DNA of 64,000 bases from Helicoverpa zea. Its lineage: Eukaryota; Arthropoda; Insecta; Lepidoptera; Noctuidae. This document shows, piece by piece, positions 13,030 through 26,065 of this stretch. The position numbers and the translations under genes are program-made. Each line of letters starts with the position of its first letter. Within the stretch, counting starts at the first letter, position 1. The stretch lies in assembly GCF_022581195.2 (NCBI RefSeq), contig NC_061452.1, positions 3,045,501-3,109,500 on the forward strand, given 5' to 3'. The notes beneath the pieces were generated by a model, which did no database searches, was not told the DNA's origin, and saw nothing but the letters and a program-made list of their open reading frames with translations.

Positions 13030-13280
13030 AATTGCTCAAATCTACGTTAGTGCGTCGGTCAACATGAGAGCGGCGCAGGGAACAGCTAGAGATAACCTTC
13101 GACAGGCGTCAAACGACGCGATTGTGTAATCGCCGTCGAAGCTGTTAAGCCAACAATGGTACCTTTCAGTGGAGCACGTTGTAAATCATACAAGCGGTCG
13201 TTTGTGGCGCGTGCGCCACTCGATACGACACGATAACAACGAGACACAATCAGCCGCAGAACACTAATCCGCAACAAAAC
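13030..13280. other. CpG-rich islet of unknown role
   Basis: CpG steps are dense here (GCGTCAAACGACGCGATT near 13106, GGCGCGTGCGCC near 13207). It holds short dyads, including CTTCGAC...GTCGAAG across 13098-13141 and GGCGC/GCGCC. A 63-codon minus-strand frame spans it, but it starts at a non-ATG codon and matches nothing I know. It could be a regulatory island. Confidence 0.2.
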
Positions 13281-14445
13281 AAATTATACTTTAAACTGAT
13301 AAGCATAAAGTTCATTTCATGTGATTTACTCCGACGTGAGCTCATTGTTGAAGCAATGGACCATGAATTATGATAAATAGTAGAGAGCAATTGTCCTTTA
13401 TTTCGGAATTACGCTTACTATAACCCTTATTCTGAGAAAGAGTTACCATTTGAATAAATTACAAACACAATAATGGGGTACCTAGGTATTGTGGTTCGTG
13501 ACCGCAAAACAGATAAAAGCTGCCGCAAACGAGCCAATGTTAGAATAAGAACATTATGATTAATTAATGTGAGTATAGAAAATAATATATTTTAACGACA
13601 TTGCATTAACCCAGAACGTAACAGCTGATAAGTTCCAATAGGTATAATAAAAACTTGTTTACATGACTGTCAACTGTTTCCGTGTTTTAGAATCTTTCAC
13701 GCGACGTATTTAACAGATGAGGCATTATTTTCAGTACGTATACATTGTGTATCTTGGCTCTCAAGATATTGTTACTGTTTGAAAACTTTACCGTCAAAAT
13801 ATTCAAGCCTACACGTTTTATAAACGAAGCGTCTGACGGAAAGAATTAAATGTTTTCTTTTTAAAATCTTGGGAAACTAAACACAATCCAAACTGTTAAG
13901 AATGTCATGGTTTAAATAAATCTTTCAACTGAAAATAATTTAATAGCTCAGCCTTGCAAGTAAATAAAAACCCTGAAACGAAAATAAACAGTAAGATATT
14001 TCCGTGAAGCCAACTCAAAAACAGATACATTTATATCAAAGATTATTGTGGATGACATGGCGTATTAAATGTCATAGAAAATTAAATTTGGATAAATGCC
14101 ACATAACGTGTGTAATATATTTTGACACCAAATTGCTACAATGTTGCGTCACCGGCGTTCTCCGCTCTCAATCTGTGTCTGTCATTTCGTCTGCATGATT
14201 CTATTTCCAACAAGTTTACCGTCTTCAACGAAGAGTTTATTTTGTTATCAGTTAAAGACTCAAGTGGTGAATGAAACGCAACGGTTCTAAAACTGGTTCT
14301 AGTTTATACGAAGCAGCTTTACTATCTCCAGTTGCTAATCTTGAAACACGTGTCCTCTGAGAGTTCTACGGTTCACCTTTTGAAGTAGCTGCATCCGGAC
14401 ACTTTGCAGATTCTCCTAAATTATGTGCTTGGTTGATGTTGTATT
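13281..14445. other. Non-coding stretch
   Basis: No gene, RNA or repeat is recognised. Confidence 0.6.
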
Positions 14446-14702
14446 TTTAGTGGCGGCTCCGTGCTGGCGCCGAGCTCGCCTTGACCGGAGTTCGGTGCAA
14501 CAAACTGCGGAAGGCTGACCTTACACCCTGTCGCGATCGTAACAAAGGTATGCTTCCGTGTGCAAGGTCCCACAGGTTGGAACGCTTACTGCCAAAACAC
14601 GTGTGTATAAATAAACACAAGTCATCTCAGTCAAATCTATTTACCAACAAGACGTATACAAAGAATAAATTAAGCATGTTTGCTTCTTTGAAATAAGCAG
14701 AG
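14446..14702 (+). other. Possible untranslated first exon ending in a strong donor
   Basis: A GC-rich segment (14450-14570, including GGCGCCGAGCTCGCC) is followed by a near-consensus 5' splice site, AGCAGAG|GTGAGTAT, with the GT at 14703. The reading frame that crosses it has no ATG near its start and stops at 14694-14696, just before the donor. If this is an exon, it is therefore probably 5' untranslated. No acceptor or TATA box is evident upstream. The donor match is good, but isolated donors of this quality arise by chance in long non-coding DNA. Confidence 0.2.
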
Positions 14703-16199
14703 GTGAGTATAAAATCTATTTCAATCGCGGGTTACACCACGATTTATTAGCGGTGTAAAATCTAAAAGTGTGATTTCACAACTATGCGTTAGTTTCTTGC
14801 ATTACTATATTAAGAACAACTTATATCCATTAGTTTTTATTACCAGCGAAGCACTATGAGACGAATGCATAAAAGGTTTAATTAGTGGTCTCAGAATAAA
14901 TGTCATTTTCACACGAAACATTTATAGAGAATATAATTTATTTATGAAACTCAGAGCTTTTGATGAATTTACAAGTCCGGTTCTACTTTCATCATCTCGT
15001 GTCAGTTTTGTTTTGCAATAGCTACAAGAGTGTCGCTGCAAAAACGACCAAAAGAAAGGTTAGTGTCCGAAGGTCGAATCCGTTATTGACTCGCTAGTCT
15101 AGACTGTCCTGGCCATACCTACATCAAAACACACCCCGACAAACGAAACTTTATGACAGTCAAACATTTCGTTGATAACTTAGTCGAGTGGAACGGACGA
15201 AGTGTTGGTGCAACAACAATATTTTATTCAGTAGCTAAATAATTTTATTTACGAAAAACAAAGTTTTTAATAGATGGACTGAAACTGAAAATAAAAAAGA
15301 ACCCGTTCTTTGTGGCATTTGAATTACCTACCAGTACGCCAGCTCAAAGTGAATCAGGTCACAGCCTTGGAATAATTTCGAATAAAGCAGAATACCGCAA
15401 CACATAGACGTGAGAAATTTAAATCCTTAATCTTATGACAGCAGTAGTTTTCCACTCGGAAATGGTTCCAGATTTATAAAAGCACTCACACGCGCTGAAA
15501 TTGTCACATAAAACTCGCTACGTACATTTAAGAGCGCAATTTGTCTCGAGTCCAATACACATATACTGGCGTGAAAATATTATGGAAATATAACAGTCAA
15601 TGTTTAAGAGGGTGTTAATGCTGCAAACAAAATTGATAAATTCAATGTACGAAAACAAGCCGCTTAACATTTGAGTGACAGATTTGTGTTCACAGCATTT
15701 CGAAGACAAACTATTTTGAAGTTAACGTTATATTTAGATGTGACGCATATAACAACTAATACAACAATATATAAAGTGGTTTAATTGAATCTCGTGGCTA
15801 TCGTAAAGATTGCCGGCTACCACCCACGACCAACAGAATTAGACGAATGACGAATCGAGTGTTACGAGATCTCAGAGACGTGACAGACAAATGCAGAGGA
15901 CAACAAATAGTTGCACGAATTCACGATATACTAGTTTTATAATGTCAACATGACAAAAAACAGATGTTAATTTAAAAAACGATCGCACAAATGTGAAGTG
16001 CGAAATCTTTGTTCATGAAGCCAGTTGCAACTCTGAATGCAATTGTTGAGACAAAAGGAAGAAGGAGACTTCAATGAAATGCTTCTAATATAAAAAAATA
16101 CAGGAAAACACAGCGTAAAAGGGAAAGTACGCTGTTTAAAAATAGTGCTGAGAGCATCGGGGCGTGCTTATGCAGTAACATGACTCTAATGACATTAGT
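14703..16199. other. Non-coding stretch
   Basis: No gene, RNA or repeat is recognised. Confidence 0.6.
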
Positions 16200-16330
16200 A
16201 AGTTGACACCCTGACGAGCAGTGAAGGTCGCGCGGTGAACCTTGAACAATCACGGAGGGTGAAGCCGGGCGAGGGTAGTGACCGATGATGACGTGGCCTA
16301 GGGGGTGGGCAGGTTAAATAAAAGGCTGTT
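16200..16330. other. GC-rich islet
   Basis: A G-rich segment (GAAGCCGGGCGAGGGTAGTG and GTGGCCTAGGGGGTGGG) with a TGATGACG word precedes AAATAAAAGG. It may be regulatory. No coding frame is convincing. Confidence 0.15.
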
Positions 16331-17381
16331 TTCATATTGAACATGTTATTACATTATACTTTAAATATTAGATGCGTTGTAAAGAGAGAAATATGATTAA
16401 TCAATTAGTAATGGAGTTATTTGCAATCAGCCTGTCCACCTACGCGATAAAGTCAATAAACAAACTAAAATATTTACAAAATATAATAACATATTTTATG
16501 AATAACTTCGTTGTTGTTTACAACAGCGGTCATGGCACGTGAAACGTAAATCCTCGGCCATACAAGAGAACAGGGAAAATAATAAAATGTTATGTTTATA
16601 CGTATCTTTTGTTGGGGTGGGTTGTAATTTGACACCAAGGTCACACGCAAAGGCCGTGCATCGAACTTTCTAGAGGCTTCCGGGTGCCAAACGCATGATT
16701 GATGGGACGTTATGGGGTCTCATAGTAACCAAAGCTATTAGCGGTTCAACGACCAACATAATGATGTTGCAAATTAATGTTTGTATGCCGCCATGATTAT
16801 GAGAAATTATCTCTATGAATCATTTTTTGTATGTGCGTATTCTGTTCGAATTTGACTTCGTATTTTGAATGGAGGTCGTTGAACCCTTTGTTGTGTTTTG
16901 CTACAAGATTTATCATTACTGTACTAAGTACAAAGGTGTGTTCTATTAAGAAAGTTTTAGCAAAATGATTGCCTGTGCTATGTAGCCATAATAAGCTGCA
17001 GATAACAAAAGGAAAACAGTCATTAGCATAAAATGATGATAAGTGTAATGAAATAATACAAAACGGTATTAACGTACATTACTTCCATATAGTCCTGTTT
17101 AAATTTGCCCAGAGCGATAAGGCACATCCTGAGTGAATCATTGTCGACCGCGGTATCACGAATATTTCAGTCAGTACCTAATGCAGAAATAATTGCGATA
17201 ACCAAGTTAGTCAATAAACTTATGTATTTCCATGATCATGATTGTGCAGTTCTGAGAACATATCTATGTATTTAGCAATAATGCACTTATGTGAACTTCT
17301 CTCCTTATTATTGTCATGAAGGCAGTGTCTTTACACAATCAATTACTACTAAAAATTAGGAAAGTTTATCCCCTTCTACAA
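16331..17381. other. Non-coding stretch
   Basis: Nothing is recognised. Confidence 0.6.
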
Positions 17382-17408
17382 AGGTTCATTGGACCTGCCA
17401 ATGAACCT
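17382..17408. repeat. Perfect 11-bp stem, 5-base loop hairpin
   Basis: AGGTTCATTGG, loop ACCTG, then CCAATGAACCT form a perfect 11-bp stem. It is followed by a short direct repeat, CTGATGCCTGAAG/CTGATGCCTGTAA. There is no run of T after the stem and no other sign of an RNA gene, so the role is unknown. Confidence 0.5.
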
Positions 17409-19277
17409 GATGCCTGAAGCTGATGCCTGTAAACTGAGCCCAGAAATAGTTTCGTATGCTTGTGTAAACGTCAATCGGCGCACTCGAGCATGTCTTTCCA
17501 TGATCACAGATCGCGCCCTGGCCCTAAAATAACTTAGCGTTGTCAACGGTGCGGTAATGATCAGATGAAGGGAGTTGGGCCTGTCTTAATTGTTTGATGT
17601 TGTTTTAGAAATAATTTGGGATAATTTTAATATGGTTGGGGTATTTATAACAGGGTTTCAGATCTGTAATAATGATGATAAAGAAAACAAATTACAAAAT
17701 GCTACGGATGTGCAAGGCATATCGATATAACGAAATATACGATGTCATGCTTATACTGGCGCCACACTTGAATAATTTCAATATTTGCTGACTCCGCTCT
17801 CGTCTTGTTTGCCCATCATTCATCTTCAAACGAGCATGGTAGTGGTTACACAAACCTCACTTAAAATCATCTGATTTGCATACAAAAATGCAAATGCAAT
17901 TAGCAGTTCTGTTGGTCCAACATTTGTTATGAAACCGTAATTTTCTTTCTGGCCGATTATGGTCAACCATGTTCAGCCTTGAGCGGATTACGAATTCACT
18001 CTAACAATTAAATATTAGCAATTCGCAAATTGGGGAAGTCGGTCTGTTGGGTCATAGCGATATGAAAGGAGATCCGTTAAGACATAATCATGTTTATTGC
18101 GTGCAATACAATTTTATTGTTACGTCGGAAACTTTACCAATCCACGTGGAGTGCAATGCGGAATAGGCATATAAATAAAACTTTTAGCGATTGTCAAATT
18201 TCGCGGACGCTTGCAAAACGTTGCTGGCACAACTGTTAAGTTGTTTAACATGCCACTAATACTGTTATGCGAAAATTAACAAGTCAGGTTTAAAGATAAT
18301 GTACAGATTATGTCGCTAAGAAGTTGGTTTATTTATTTAATACTGTTTACTACGGATTAGTGCTACTATTTGTTTAGAGAATTATACCTCTTCCTAATAA
18401 CACGTTTATTTTAGTTCTCCAAGAATCCGGTTTGTTAATAGGACTATACAAATTCGGCCAGTATCGGCGCCCATCAGCTGGCCACTTGGCCGGCAAAATA
18501 AACAAGTGATGACGTAAGGCCAGGTAAGTTGTTTGTGCTGTAAACTATTAAATAAAATACGATCCCATAAATCCTCATGTCGGCGGATCAGTTAATCTAA
18601 CACGCACACTGTGGTGCAAACAGGCATCAAAACAAAAGATTAAAAAATTACCAAGCCCAACTTGTTTACTTCAGGGGCTGACGTCACCATTGAAATGAAC
18701 CCGATGAGATCATTCCGTCGTTCGCATTGACCTCAGCGTACCCAGCCTATAGGGTTGAAAAAAATAAATCGATTGGGTTAGATCAAATTATGGTTCAAAC
18801 TCTTAATAGAGTGTCACACGCATAACAAGTTTATCATTCGTCAAAACAGAGGTCAGGAGGCTAAAGCTTTAGTGTCCTTAAAGCTACTTGACTTTCATCT
18901 TTTTATTTTAATGAACTCCAGTTTAAATTACATAGGATTTATTTGAGTAACTGGACATTTGATTATATGTCTCGAGTCGCAATTACGTTGGGGATTTTTC
19001 GTTCTCTGCTAACAAATCGTTAGACTAACCAAACGAGGTTGTCATAACTCATTAAACTTACTTGTATCAAATATGGTGTTATATAATTTAAATTAAGCTA
19101 TTACCCCCGTAGGCTGCAATCGGTGAGTCATCGTGCCGGATGTTTTTTCAGGTATGTAGGGCATCAAGAGAGGTAACGACGGTGATATATAACTTTTATC
19201 TCGTATGACAGTACGAGAAGTGTTTGAAAAAGATTATAACAACGTTACATGGTTTCGAGGAAGTCTGCAAGGTGGGT
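17409..19277. other. Non-coding stretch
   Basis: No gene is recognised. A CACTTGGCCGG word near 18485 resembles the 3' end motif of the large repeat at 45.1-47.3 kb, but no more of that element is visible. Confidence 0.5.
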
Positions 19278-19412
19278 ATGAGAATGCTTTTCGTTATAGC
19301 TGGGCTAGGCGTCTTTATTTGTTGGGCGCCATTAGGCATTTCACTTTGCGTCGTCATCTATGTTACTATCATTGTATGCAGCTTACAACGTGAAAGCCAC
19401 AATATCTTGTGA
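19278..19412 (+). CDS. Hypothetical 44-residue membrane-like ORF
   Basis: From an ATG at 19278 the frame encodes 44 residues, MRMLFVIAGLGVF followed by ICWAPLGISLCVV, a further hydrophobic run, and a polar tail, CSLQRESHNIL. About 33 consecutive residues are hydrophobic, enough for one or two membrane spans. The FICWAP segment resembles the CWxP motif of GPCR helix 6, but there is no seventh helix, no NPxxY and no matching exon nearby, so I do not call a receptor. The start context (GTGGGTATG) is poor. Chance, a short membrane peptide and an exon fragment are all possible. Confidence 0.12.
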   Translation: MRMLFVIAGLGVFICWAPLGISLCVVIYVTIIVCSLQRESHNIL

Positions 19413-22400
19413 CACTGAAATTATTTTGCTTTTTGGTGCCAAGCTTTTTATCTCAGGAATATACATAGGTTCGCGATTTATATGAGATAATGGTAGATGG
19501 AAATAACAGCTCTGGAATCCACATCTCAGTTCATAGCTCGTAGTTTCCTCAATCAACTGACCGGAGAAGAGTTTAATTAAATCGTTTTGGAGCATAACTG
19601 TGTCGTTTCAAGTCACTTCCTAATAGTCCTTCTGTCATAGTATATCATGGTATTAATAGGCGACCATAAATAATAATATGTTATTATTAAACTCTGCGTG
19701 GTCTACGGTAACAGTAGAACTAGCCTTCGTTTTGTATTTCTTAGTTTGTAAGATCACGGTTTTATATTGTCTAAGTGTTAAAACTCAAAAGATGACCTTC
19801 GTATCTTGAGAATGTTCAAAGTCAAAGTTTACAATACTTCTCAGTGTTGTATCTGAAAATCACTTGAGTAATTTCATACTATTTGCTACCGCGTAATTTT
19901 CCGTCAAACAATATATCAATGTATTTGTAAACTGGTCATAAATAACCCGCTATTATCCTAGCGGATGGAATAGGCCGATTATGACACACAGTTGAAAGGA
20001 CACAGCTCTGTGTAACTAAGAATTGTTCTAAGTCAGGTTAGCGATCGACATTCTATGACCAATACCGGTCTCCATTAAATCAAATACAACGTTTATTATG
20101 TGCAATTTTCATACAAAGCGAGTCTTCTATGACTGGACGTCACAGTATCGTCATTAATGGAAGATTTATTTTCATGTTTCATATTGTCCGTAATTAGATT
20201 GTACGCGATTACCTGGACATAAATCTATCATGTTGTAAGTAATTTTATATTGTGTTGAAATAACTATGCTTGAGTGCAGGCTTTACTAAATAGATGATCA
20301 AAGATGCTTTTAGCTTTACGTAATAGTGGGTTGAGCTCTTTGTTTGAAGTTTACGACCTAAAGTGCTATTAAAGGACCAGACATTAATTAAATTAATGAA
20401 GAATATGAACATTAAAAGGTGCCATTATCTATAAAATCTGCTAACTGGTTTCTGCTTAACTGATTCTTTACTGTTAAGAAATCGCGAATTGGATTATGCA
20501 AAACATAAAATCGATTCTATGCTTTTTGATCTTGTTACATATTGTACTTCTAGCAGTCAAGTAATTTCCTATGTTCTGTCAATTGGGTTTATCGTAACGT
20601 AACAAATTACTCTTATCTGCAAATGACGTTTGTTGCATAAAAGGAGCGGGAAAAAAGAGAAAGGCATTTAGGTAATTTAAGATTCCGTAACTGGATAAAC
20701 ATTCAGTAAGTATATTTCGTGGTAGAAAATAAACAAATGATTGAAGTAATTATTTTAGACAGACGTTGATACTTTCTCTGTGCAAATCATTAAAATCATG
20801 GTAATGATGAGCAAATTAATACTTTTCCCCAACTCAGCATTCATAAGTTACGAAGACGACCAGAGCCATCAATCAATCACCTAATAATTATAAAACAAAA
20901 AACATCTATGTCACACTGAAACCTAAAAACCGCTCCTACATTCAGGTATCACTTATCAAACACAGTACATAAACTTCAACCAATCTATCAAAGGAGCGAC
21001 GTGGCCATAAATTCATAGAGACGACGCAATGGACTCGCAGTCCAGGCGATGTAAATCACGACAATTGCACGGTGGACAGCGGGCTTCGTACTAAGTGTAT
21101 TGCAATTTGTTATGTAAAGTGTTACTAGCCGCGTGTTATGGAAAACAGGTATTATTATGACTTACGTTCTGTTCAGTACGTTTGTGTTTGTTGTGTTGGA
21201 AAAATGGGACAGTGTTTGCGAAGTGAGTAGGTCGCCGGTCGGCATACACATAGGTACAGGAGTACCTTTTACCTGTACATAGCTGCTTAGCTTTCAATAT
21301 TTAAAACACTAGAGGGGTTCAATGATGACCTAGACTTGAATGAATCGAATGGAGATAAACAAAATAAAAGAACAAAGAGAAAACAAGATTGTCAGTTGTA
21401 ACGATCCGATGCGAATTCAATTTACTTTCACTATTCTCTCGGGAGTTGTATTCAAATTGTTTGTTTACACAATTTTATTGGCATAAACTTATTTTCCTTT
21501 CGACTTGTGCCAAAGGTAAAGCTTTCTAAAGGTTTAAATTATTGATAGACTTGTTTATGGGCGAAGAAGACTTGAAAGAATTTACGATTATGTATGTTGA
21601 TGGGAATGAGACTATTCCCATAAGTTAATAGATATTTTCTTTCGTAGGTTTCCCAGCGGGTCTCGCAGCGATAACTTGCAAATGACAGCGAATACCAAAC
21701 AACTTACTAATGTATTTAAATGCAAACCTGTACAGATTTAACGTATGAGTATTATGCGGATACATGACTTTCTAACTGATTAGTGGTTTTATTTATATAC
21801 TAAGATTATTGGTACGTCAAGTTACGGCTTGTTATCAGTGCATTGGTTATCGTCTTGATAAGTTAAGCACAGGGTTAACTAAATATAAACAGGCTTGTTA
21901 GACGTAACTTCTAACCTGACACGACCCCTACATATTACGCACATTACCTATCGCTTTGTCTACATTGAAAGCGTGTATAATCACGTAATTGTTGGTACAA
22001 TCAGTGCATATGTTACATGTGATATCATATGGTACTGTCTAGTGGGATTTTACGTGCTTCTACTAGGCTCGATAGTAGGTTATCCTTTGTGACAAGGCGT
22101 TACTGAGTCAAAGATAGCATATAAGTGAGTATTCTAGAGAAGCTTATAACAAAAGCCGATAAACAGTCGATAATATTAGGTACACCTGTGTATTAGATCT
22201 ATGAGGAGGAAAATCCACGCATTTATTCTCGTTTATTTACCAACCTACATCAAAACGATTAACGAGAAGAGAAAAATAATTTACTCCGAAACTCTTGAAA
22301 AACCAGTAACTACTACACATAAACTAATACATAATTTAACATCACTGACGTAAAAGTATCTTATTTAACAAGAACTTCGGAGCTTCCGAAAAATTTCAGA

Positions 22401-23666
22401 CTACAGACCAGTTTCCATAGAACCACGCCATGACGTCGAGTTACAGAAACCATTTGTTTACACGTTGTTAACGAAAATAGTTCAGGAAAGAAGACTTCAT
22501 TCAAACACATTAACAGTTCCTAGACATGTCACGGGAAGTTCTTAAATAATTTTGGTTCCTTTTAAGGCGACGACATATTTCAAAGGGTATAAGAATACGT
22601 CTTTTATGTTGCATTCTGACTGTCAAGTGTTGATCCTTTATTATTTTTGAAGTGATTTAGTGTCGTCTAAGTGGATGTTTCACCTTTTAAAGTCTCTTCA
22701 TTTCAGGAGTAACAAATTCAGGGACATTAATTTTACATTGAATGTTGTTCTCATTTGACGTAAATAGAATCAGTTTTACCTAAGTTGGGATTTCAATTTC
22801 GTATTTAAATTCTAATTTAATTTACAGTAATGCGTTAATGCCATGCGGGTGATTTGCGTTTGCACTTTTTTCCCCAACAGCAAATTCATCCTATTTTGAA
22901 ACGCATATAAAGGTTTATATTTATGTGGTTGTTATACCAATATAATATTTACGACACCTACAACGATAAACTCATAGATTTCCACTGGCTTTTCAAAATA
23001 GGTACAGTCGCGTCAAAAATGAGTAGCAGTCAGCTGTCTGCTCTTCAGATGCGCTCCACTTGCGCTGATCCGGTTTCACACGCATATTTATTTTAATCGC
23101 CCATTTATCTACGACATTACGCATTATTGTTACGACAGAGTTGCAACTGTGTAACTCAACACGTAACACGCACTGCATGTAACGCATTTGTGACTGACTG
23201 TACTGATTAGTTTGTTAAAACACAAAATTGAGCGTAATACCGATTCGCTTATTAACGGCTTTCTAACAGTTCTAAGAATTACATGTTTTATGAAAATTGG
23301 ATTTTAATAATGGTCGGTTTTAAGTTATTTTTGTGTGTGAGGAAAACTAGCAATTAATCGCCACATCCAATGTTCCGCCGATCAGATACAAACACATTAC
23401 ACGCGCATTGTTTCATAGGTGTGTAATAACAAACGATAATAGCCGAGATCATCAGGAAAAGAAGTCCATAATCAATGTTATTGCATAGCCATAATAACAA
23501 AAATAAAGTTATTTATCTAGGTTATTACACGGGTAATAATCCGCACGGATAACGAACAGGCATAACTAGCCGCAGCTACTGTGCATCATCAAGGTGTTAC
23601 GTCAAATGGGCACTCAAAACATGAAGCTGTCAGGGAAATGTCCAATATATTGTGCGAATTAACGAA
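19413..23666. other. Non-coding stretch
   Basis: No gene, RNA or repeat is recognised. Open frames are under 75 codons. Confidence 0.6.
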
Positions 23667-23670
23667 TTAA

Positions 23671-24127
23671 GAGGACGAATTGGAATTTTTGGCGCCAAGG
23701 ATGTCAATTTTTCTCAGTAAATACAAAACGGATCAAAATACAACTTGGTTACCTGAAAGTTCATGATATAAGCCTTATTTTGTTAGTTGTAGAAACATGA
23801 TTAGGTAACTTTTATAACAGAGAAAAATATATCAAACATACCTCTTTTTAAAAAGAGATTCACATATTATGGGCAAACGGGACCGATTTAAGCCTCTTAA
23901 CTTTTTTAGTAGTTGAGTATATACATACTCTTTAAAATGGTAGTAGGAATTTTTATTAAATTATCATTTCTAAATATTAAAATTACAAAACCATTTTGTC
24001 GCTTACGACTTTTAGTTATAAGCTAGCGCGCGTATTGTTATCCTCGCCCCGCTCAGACGCTCCGACCCCTTTTGGCGCCTTAGATGCGCGTGCCGGTTAT
24101 GGAATTATTGTTGACCACTTCCTCGCC
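23671..24127 (+). mobile_element. 457-bp TTAA-flanked non-autonomous element, copy A
   Basis: This element is flanked by TTAA on both sides (23667-23670 and 24128-24131). An identical 457-bp segment lies at 27948-28404 in the same orientation. I compared them base by base and found one difference (GAAACATGATTAGG here, GAAACATAATTAGG in copy B). Flanking sequences outside TTAA are unrelated, so these are insertions and not a segmental duplication. TTAA duplication is the hallmark of piggyBac-type transposases. The ends, GAGGACGAATTGG and the complement of the right end, GGCGAGGAAGTGG, match at only 9 of 13 positions, and they do not show the CCC...GGG ends usual for piggyBac. A GGCGCC palindrome lies near each end. 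There is no coding capacity. Confidence 0.75.
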
Positions 24128-24131
24128 TTAA

Positions 24132-25675
24132 TCGGAGTATCAGCTGAAGTGACCGTAAAGGCGTGAATATTGCGCACAATGCAATTGCGTCAGTTTATGT
24201 AACTTAACTTTACGCATGTACGTAATAATTAGTGTTGCAGTAGACAACGTGTGATGGTACACTAGGCAAATTGCTCGCCCTTCTCTGAACATTACCATCA
24301 AACCGTACCGTCGAATGGAACCATTGCAAAATGACAGCGCCTTTTACATTTCGGTGTGTACCTATTTATTTTATAACTTTATGAAAACATTTCGTGGAAA
24401 CCTCTCAAGCCTCGAGCACGTCTCAAGGGTTCAGAATAACAAAATTAAAAAGAAAGACGCTCAGACTAAATCACTAAAATAAGATCTGTACATTATTTAC
24501 TTTAGGTTAACTATATCTGAGAATAAAAGCCTTTCAGTGAAACATATAAAGATAAATTCAGTAAGAATAGCAAACCAGTAACTGGAAAGAATTAGAAGCT
24601 ATTCTGCAAACAAACAAAGTAACGGATTTTCCAAGAATATAAATAAATAGTATTTCCACTTATCGAACAAAGCTTATTTATAATAAATTAAAATAACGTG
24701 ATACACACACGTCGTGTTCAATGTCAGCGGTAAAACAACAAAAACATCAAATCAATGAAAGTGTCGCATAAAATTAATCGATTTGCAGCAAACAAACTCA
24801 CATCGGAACGACGTGTAATAAAATAACAATTGGAAACGTATACAATGCGCGACGTCGCCATTTGTAGCCATACCAGGCCACGCTATAAAAAATACAATTT
24901 GAAATTACTCCATTCGATAATGGATCATGTACCATTGGCGCATTTCCTTTCCTCTGGGAAATTCGTACGCCGAGGTTTTGTCTGCAAAGCTAGCTTTATT
25001 TATTTAGCTAAATTGGAGAATCTATATCTCTGCAGTTTCTGCTACATTGCGCCGTGAATCGAGATGCCAGAATGCAAGGTTGAATGGGTTCGAAAAAATC
25101 TAGACTGTTATAAATTAAGTTTTAAACGGCATGGATTTTTTTCATCTTTGCCATTTCAAAATAAAGTGCCTAAGAAACTCTCTCTAGCTAGTGGCTTTGG
25201 CTTTTATCTTGCTAAAACACTTCTTAAATATTCATGAACCTTTTAAGACGGTAGAAAAAATTAAGGATTTAGAAGCCTGCTCAATTTGGGACAGACGCGA
25301 CATTATTAAGACTGCTGTACATTTACGTGAAACGGGCCTCGTGTCGACATATTCCTTAGTTTCATGAAAATATAAGTATCTTAGCTCGTTAAGAAGACAT
25401 GCTATTTCGCTTCACAACCTTTTTAGATAAAATGAGGCCGACACGCGTAACGTGGAGAAAAATCTTCATATTATTATATTCTTTTATAAGTTGAACCAAA
25501 TTAGAAGTAACAAAATAATGATGATATTGTAAAAAAACTAAAATCTAAGTACTCTTATTAAAAAAACATGACGTAGAAGAACTTGAAAGCCTTTGTTCTA
25601 TAGAACAACCAGGAACAGATTAAATAAATATTGAATGAATCTGCAGTAAATTAAATCTGTGCATTGGTATTTTAT
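24132..25675. other. Non-coding stretch
   Basis: No gene is recognised between TTAA element copy A and the tandem hairpin units. Confidence 0.55.
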
Positions 25676-25800
25676 ACGCCTTCCTGGTAGGCGTCATTAA
25701 GTTTTATGATGTCATTGGTCTGATCCCGGATTGTGACATCATTATAAAACCTGTAAGTTGGCAAGCTTTTGCGTTATAAATGACAGTTGCCATTTTTGAG
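25676..25800 (+). repeat. Tandem hairpin unit 1 of 3
   Basis: The unit begins TTCCTGGTAGGCGTCATTAA at 25681. The inner stem is ATGATGTCA (25706-25714) with TGACATCAT (25734-25742), a perfect 9-bp match around a 19-base loop. It is extended by GTTTT with AAAAC after a 3-base bulge. It continues into a conserved tail, CAAGCTTTTGCGTT...TGACAGTTGCC. The same order of motifs recurs 200 bp and 389 bp downstream. Confidence 0.55.
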
Positions 25801-25875
25801 AATGCAAATTCGTTTACATAGACAGTAAAATATTATTATGTATTGTTATTTCTGAATTTGATAATAATACTTAGT

Positions 25876-26000
25876 GCTTCTTCCTTGTGGGCGTGATAAG
25901 TGGTATGATGTAATTCTACTTATTCCTTGATCATCACGTCACTTAATGGTTACACAGGCTTCATGAAGTTTTCCTTTGCGTTTGACGCAGCCAGTGTTAC
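25876..26000 (+). repeat. Tandem hairpin unit 2 of 3
   Basis: The unit begins TTCCTTGTGGGCGTGATAAG at 25881 and is the most diverged copy. It still pairs, by different bases: TAAGTG (25897-25902) with CACTTA (25940-25945), and TGATG (25906-25910) with CATCA (25932-25936). An outer stem is CTTGTG with CACAGG. The conserved tail GAAGTTTTCCTTTGCGTT follows. Confidence 0.5.
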
Positions 26001-26065
26001 ATTTATATTCTAGAATGTTCCAGATTACAAAATATTGAAAAGGATGTATTTCATTGGAATGTGTT

